Origin: Verrucomicrobiales bacterium
GTDB lineage: Bacteria; Verrucomicrobiota; Verrucomicrobiia; Limisphaerales; Palsa-1400
Reading direction: 5' to 3'
Assembly: GCA_028293405.1 (NCBI GenBank)
Contig: JAQGOW010000365.1
Span: 1-6,083 of the forward strand
Length of the DNA: 6,083 bases
Position numbers and translations under genes: made by a program. Below, in pieces: positions 3,309 to 6,083 of the stretch. Below the pieces are notes generated by a model that was given only the letters and a program-made list of their open reading frames with translations, had not been told where the DNA came from and made no database searches. Positions within the stretch are counted from its first letter, which is position 1; every line of letters starts with the position of its first letter.

Positions 3309-6083
3309 ATGGGAAAAGCACTAATCATAGCCGAAAAACCCTCGGTCGCTAACGACATCTCGAAGGCGCTGGGTGGTTTTAAAAAGGTAGACGACTACTT
3401 CGAAAACGACCAATACGTCATTTCGTCGGCTGTAGGTCATTTGCTTGAACTCGTCCCGCCCGAGGGCGCCGAGGTTAAACGGGGTAAATGGACGTTCGCC
3501 CATCTGCCCGTCATCCCCGACCATTTCGACCTGCGACCGATTGAGAAGTCGGAATCCCGCCTCAAGCTGCTGGTTAAACTGATGAAGCGCAAAGACGTCG
3601 ACAAGCTCATTAATGCTTGCGACGCCGGGCGCGAAGGCGAACTGATTTTCCGTTACATCGTCCAGCACGCCAAAGCCAAGCAACCGATCCAACGCCTGTG
3701 GTTGCAATCGATGACCCCCGGTTCCATCCGCGACGGCTTCGCTCGTTTGCGCGAAGACCGCCAGATGTTGCCCTTGGCCGACGCCGCTGTCTGCCGCTCC
3801 GAATCCGACTGGTTGGTCGGCATCAACGGCACTCGGGCGATGACCGCATTCAATTCCAAGACCGGTGGCTTTCATCTGACGACCGTTGGTCGCGTACAAA
3901 CGCCGACCTTGGCCATCGTGGTCGAGCGTGAGGAGAAGATTAAAAAATTCGTCTCGCGCGATTACTTTGAAATCCACGCCACGTTCCTCGCCCAGGCCGG
4001 CGAATACGCGGGACGTTGGGTCGACGAGAAATTTACTCGTGCCGATAAAGCCGATAAAAAAGACGGCGACCCGGACCTGCGCGCCGAACGTATTTGGGAC
4101 AAAGCCGCCGCCGAACGCATTGTGCAGAAATGCACCGGCAAGCCGGGCATCGCCACGGAAGAGAGCAAGCCGAGCACGCAGTTGTCCCCCCTGCTCTACG
4201 ACCTGACCAGCTTGCAACGCGACGCCAACGCGCGCTTCGGATTTTCCGCAAAGAACACCCTGGGTCTAGCCCAGGCGCTCTACGAACGGCACAAGGTCCT
4301 TACCTATCCCCGTACCGATTCCCGCGCATTGCCTGAAGACTATCTGGCGACCGTAAAGGAAACGTTGGAGATGTTGACTGGCGTTCGTCATTCCGGCGAA
4401 GGACGCGACACCGCGTTCATGCGCCAAAATCCGTACAGCCAGTTTGCGAAGCAGATCCTGACCAACGAATGGGTCAGGCCGAACAAGCGCATATTCAATA
4501 ACGAAAAAATTTCAGACCACTTTGCAATCGTCCCAACATCGCTCTCGCCCAAGAACCTGACCGAGCCTGAACAGAAGTTGTACGACCTAGTCACGAAACG
4601 TTTTCTAGCAGTGTTCTTTCCGGCGGCAGAATTTCAAATCACCACTCGCATCACGCGCGTCGAAGAAGAAGCGTTCAAGACTGAAGGCAAAGTGATGATG
4701 AACGCGGGTTGGATGGCCATCTACGGGCGCGACACCGTCGCAGATGATCAAACGCCGCGCCTCGTTGCGATTCAACCGAACGAGAAGGTGCAGACCACGA
4801 AAGTGGACATGCAAGGTCATGTCACTAAACCGCCGGCACGATATTCAGAAGCGACGCTGCTCTCAGCGATGGAAGGCGCGGGCAAGCTCATTGACGATGA
4901 AGAATTGCGCGAAGCGATGAGCGAGAAAGGTCTCGGCACCCCTGCCACGCGCGCCGCCGTCATCGAAGGCCTCATCAACGAAAAATATTTAGTGCGCAAC
5001 CTGCGCGAGCTTCAGCCGACCGCGAAAGCGTTCTCGCTGATCACTCTGTTGCGTGGTTTGCAGATTCCCGAGTTGTCCTCGCCGGAACTGACCGGTGGCT
5101 GGGAATTCAAGCTGAAGCAGATGGAACGTGGCGAACTGCAACGGCCGGAGTTCATGAGGGAAATCATCGAGATGACGAGGAACATCGTCAAAAAGACCAA
5201 GTTGCACGACAGCGACACGGTCCCTGGCGATTTCGGCGAACTCAAAACGCCCTGCCCCAAATGCGGCGGCGTCATCAAAGAGAATTACAAAAAATTTCAA
5301 TGCCAGAAGTGCGACTACGCACTTTGGAAAATCGTCGCCGGTCGACAGCTCGAAATTCCTGAAATTGAGGAATTGATCAGCAAAGGATCAGTCGGACCGC
5401 TGCAAGGTTTCCGCAGCAAAATGGGACGTCCGTTCGCGGCGATCATCAAAATGGCGGGGCCGGAGTTCAAACCGGAATTCGATTTCGGCCAACCCACTGG
5501 CGAAGGCGAAGGCGGTGCACCGGTAGATTTCACCGGACAAACGCCCGTCGGAAAGTGTCCTTCTTGCGGCTCGGATGTTTACGAGCACGGGATGAATTAC
5601 ATCTGCGAAAAAGCAGCGCGTCGCGACGGCTGCACATTCCGCACCGGCAAAATCATTTTGCAACGTCCGATGGAACGCGAGCAGGTTGAGAAGTTACTCA
5701 CCACCGGCAAAACCGATCTGCTCGAGAAGTTCATTTCTAAAAAAGGCCGTCCATTCAAAGCCTATCTCGTCGTCAAAGATGGCAAGACCGCATTCGAATT
5801 CGAACCGCGCGCCGAGAAGAAAACGAAGTCGGACAAGCCTAAAGAACCCGAGCCGAAGATCGATTTCACCGGCAAAGAAGTTGTCGCCACCTGCCCTGCT
5901 TGCAACGGCAAAGTTTACGAATTGGACGACAAATACATTTGCGAAAATTCGCAGGCCGATAAAAAGGCGTGCAAGTTCGCAGTAAAGAAATTGATCTGCG
6001 AGTTTCCCATCGATCGCGAACAACTCGGCAAACTGATCAGCGACGGCCGCACCGACGCAATCGATAAATTCATTTCAAAAGCC
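3309..6083 (+). CDS. topB: DNA topoisomerase III (type IA), C terminus beyond window
   Basis: This cytoplasmic enzyme cuts one DNA strand through a tyrosine, passes another strand and reseals; TopB mainly unlinks replication and recombination intermediates. The frame runs 925 codons without a stop to the window edge. The N-terminal Toprim domain has IIAEKPS with Glu9 and DAGREGE (105-111). The core follows with SESDWLVGINGTRA (164-177), VGRVQTPTL (193-201), PLLYDLTSLQRDAN (294-307), active-site Tyr333 in TYPRTDSR, SDHFAIVPT (402-410) and GLGTPATR (541-548). AEKPS rather than VESPAKA, and the SDHFAIVPT motif, favour TopB over TopA. After about residue 645 come repeated zinc-finger units. At more than 925 residues it far exceeds E. 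coli TopB (653). ATG 3309 is the only sensible start, since the Toprim strand begins at residue 4 and no start codon lies close upstream in frame. Confidence 0.97.
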   Translation, partial: MGKALIIAEKPSVANDISKALGGFKKVDDYFENDQYVISSAVGHLLELVPPEGAEVKRGKWTFAHLPVIPDHFDLRPIEKSESRLKLLVKLMKRKDVDKLINACDAGREGELIFRYIVQHAKAKQPIQRLWLQSMTPGSIRDGFARLREDRQMLPLADAAVCRSESDWLVGINGTRAMTAFNSKTGGFHLTTVGRVQTPTLAIVVEREEKIKKFVSRDYFEIHATFLAQAGEYAGRWVDEKFTRADKADKKDGDPDLRAERIWDKAAAERIVQKCTGKPGIATEESKPSTQLSPLLYDLTSLQRDANARFGFSAKNTLGLAQALYERHKVLTYPRTDSRALPEDYLATVKETLEMLTGVRHSGEGRDTAFMRQNPYSQFAKQILTNEWVRPNKRIFNNEKISDHFAIVPTSLSPKNLTEPEQKLYDLVTKRFLAVFFPAAEFQITTRITRVEEEAFKTEGKVMMNAGWMAIYGRDTVADDQTPRLVAIQPNEKVQTTKVDMQGHVTKPPARYSEATLLSAMEGAGKLIDDEELREAMSEKGLGTPATRAAVIEGLINEKYLVRNLRELQPTAKAFSLITLLRGLQIPELSSPELTGGWEFKLKQMERGELQRPEFMREIIEMTRNIVKKTKLHDSDTVPGDFGELKTPCPKCGGVIKENYKKFQCQKCDYALWKIVAGRQLEIPEIEELISKGSVGPLQGFRSKMGRPFAAIIKMAGPEFKPEFDFGQPTGEGEGGAPVDFTGQTPVGKCPSCGSDVYEHGMNYICEKAARRDGCTFRTGKIILQRPMEREQVEKLLTTGKTDLLEKFISKKGRPFKAYLVVKDGKTAFEFEPRAEKKTKSDKPKEPEPKIDFTGKEVVATCPACNGKVYELDDKYICENSQADKKACKFAVKKLICEFPIDREQLGKLISDGRTDAIDKFISKA
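5253..6083 (+). repeat. three repeated zinc-finger plus Toprim C-repeat units within topB
   Basis: Each unit begins with a four-cysteine finger and ends with a block of the form L-[IL]-x2-G-(x)n-F-x-S-K-x-G-R-P-F resembling the topoisomerase C-terminal repeat family. Unit 1 (residues 649-726): Cys649, 652, 665, 668. Unit 2 (750-831): Cys750, 753, 766, 775. Unit 3 (862 onward, cut by the window): Cys862, 865, 878, 888. The gap between the first and second cysteine pair is always 12 residues, while the second pair widens from CX2C to CX8C to CX9C. A linker [VI]DFTG precedes units 2 and 3, and DFGELKT precedes unit 1. Such fingers in type IA enzymes bind zinc and single-stranded DNA; here that is inferred from the family. 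Confidence 0.85.

Noticed and set aside
3043..3321. 92-codon minus-strand frame across the intergenic region
   Set aside because: It begins inside topB, crosses the repeats and GC-run block, and shows no signal peptide, domain or ribosome site.
3321..4217. 298-codon open frame on the minus strand, antisense to topB
   Set aside because: It lies opposite the Toprim and catalytic core of TopB, with every conserved motif intact on the plus strand. The antisense product shows no recognisable family.
1..6083. CRISPR array, tRNA, rRNA, phage or toxin-antitoxin genes
   Set aside because: No regularly spaced direct repeats with unique spacers of CRISPR size, no tRNA cloverleaf or rRNA sequence, and no short gene pairs were seen on either strand.

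Overview
This 6,083-base window reads as ordinary bacterial chromosome with three protein genes, all from well-known families. The gene set suggests a free-living Gram-negative bacterium. The very long zinc-finger tail on the topoisomerase, the TTGGAGC-type heptamer repeats and the weak Shine-Dalgarno sequences fit Verrucomicrobia (Pedosphaera-like). That assignment comes from memory of similar genomes, not from a search, and is tentative.

Layout. Bases 1-108 are noncoding: a probable end of an insertion sequence lying mostly to the left (7-50), then an imperfect hairpin (63-85) overlapping five tandem heptamers (72-108). Next come two genes on the minus strand: cstA (684-2978), transcribed first, then nadD (109-684), whose start codon overlaps the cstA stop as TAATG. 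A 330-base divergent intergenic region (2979-3308) holds several repeats and inverted repeats and a likely extended -10 promoter for the rightward gene. From 3309 to the right edge runs topB (plus strand). It is open for 925 codons and has no stop inside the window.

Functions. CstA is a membrane carrier of the carbon-starvation / pyruvate-uptake family. NadD makes NaAD, the penultimate intermediate of NAD synthesis. TopB is a type IA topoisomerase with three (or more) repeated zinc-finger/C-terminal-repeat units after its catalytic core. The cstA-nadD overlap suggests co-translation of a carbon-uptake gene with an essential NAD gene. The divergent topB is functionally unrelated.

I found no undescribed multi-gene system. 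The points most worth a second look are the cluster of five TGTAACG repeats upstream of cstA, the YbdD-like RCC tail of CstA (inference), the expanded TopB tail, and the heptamer array touching the nadD stop codon.
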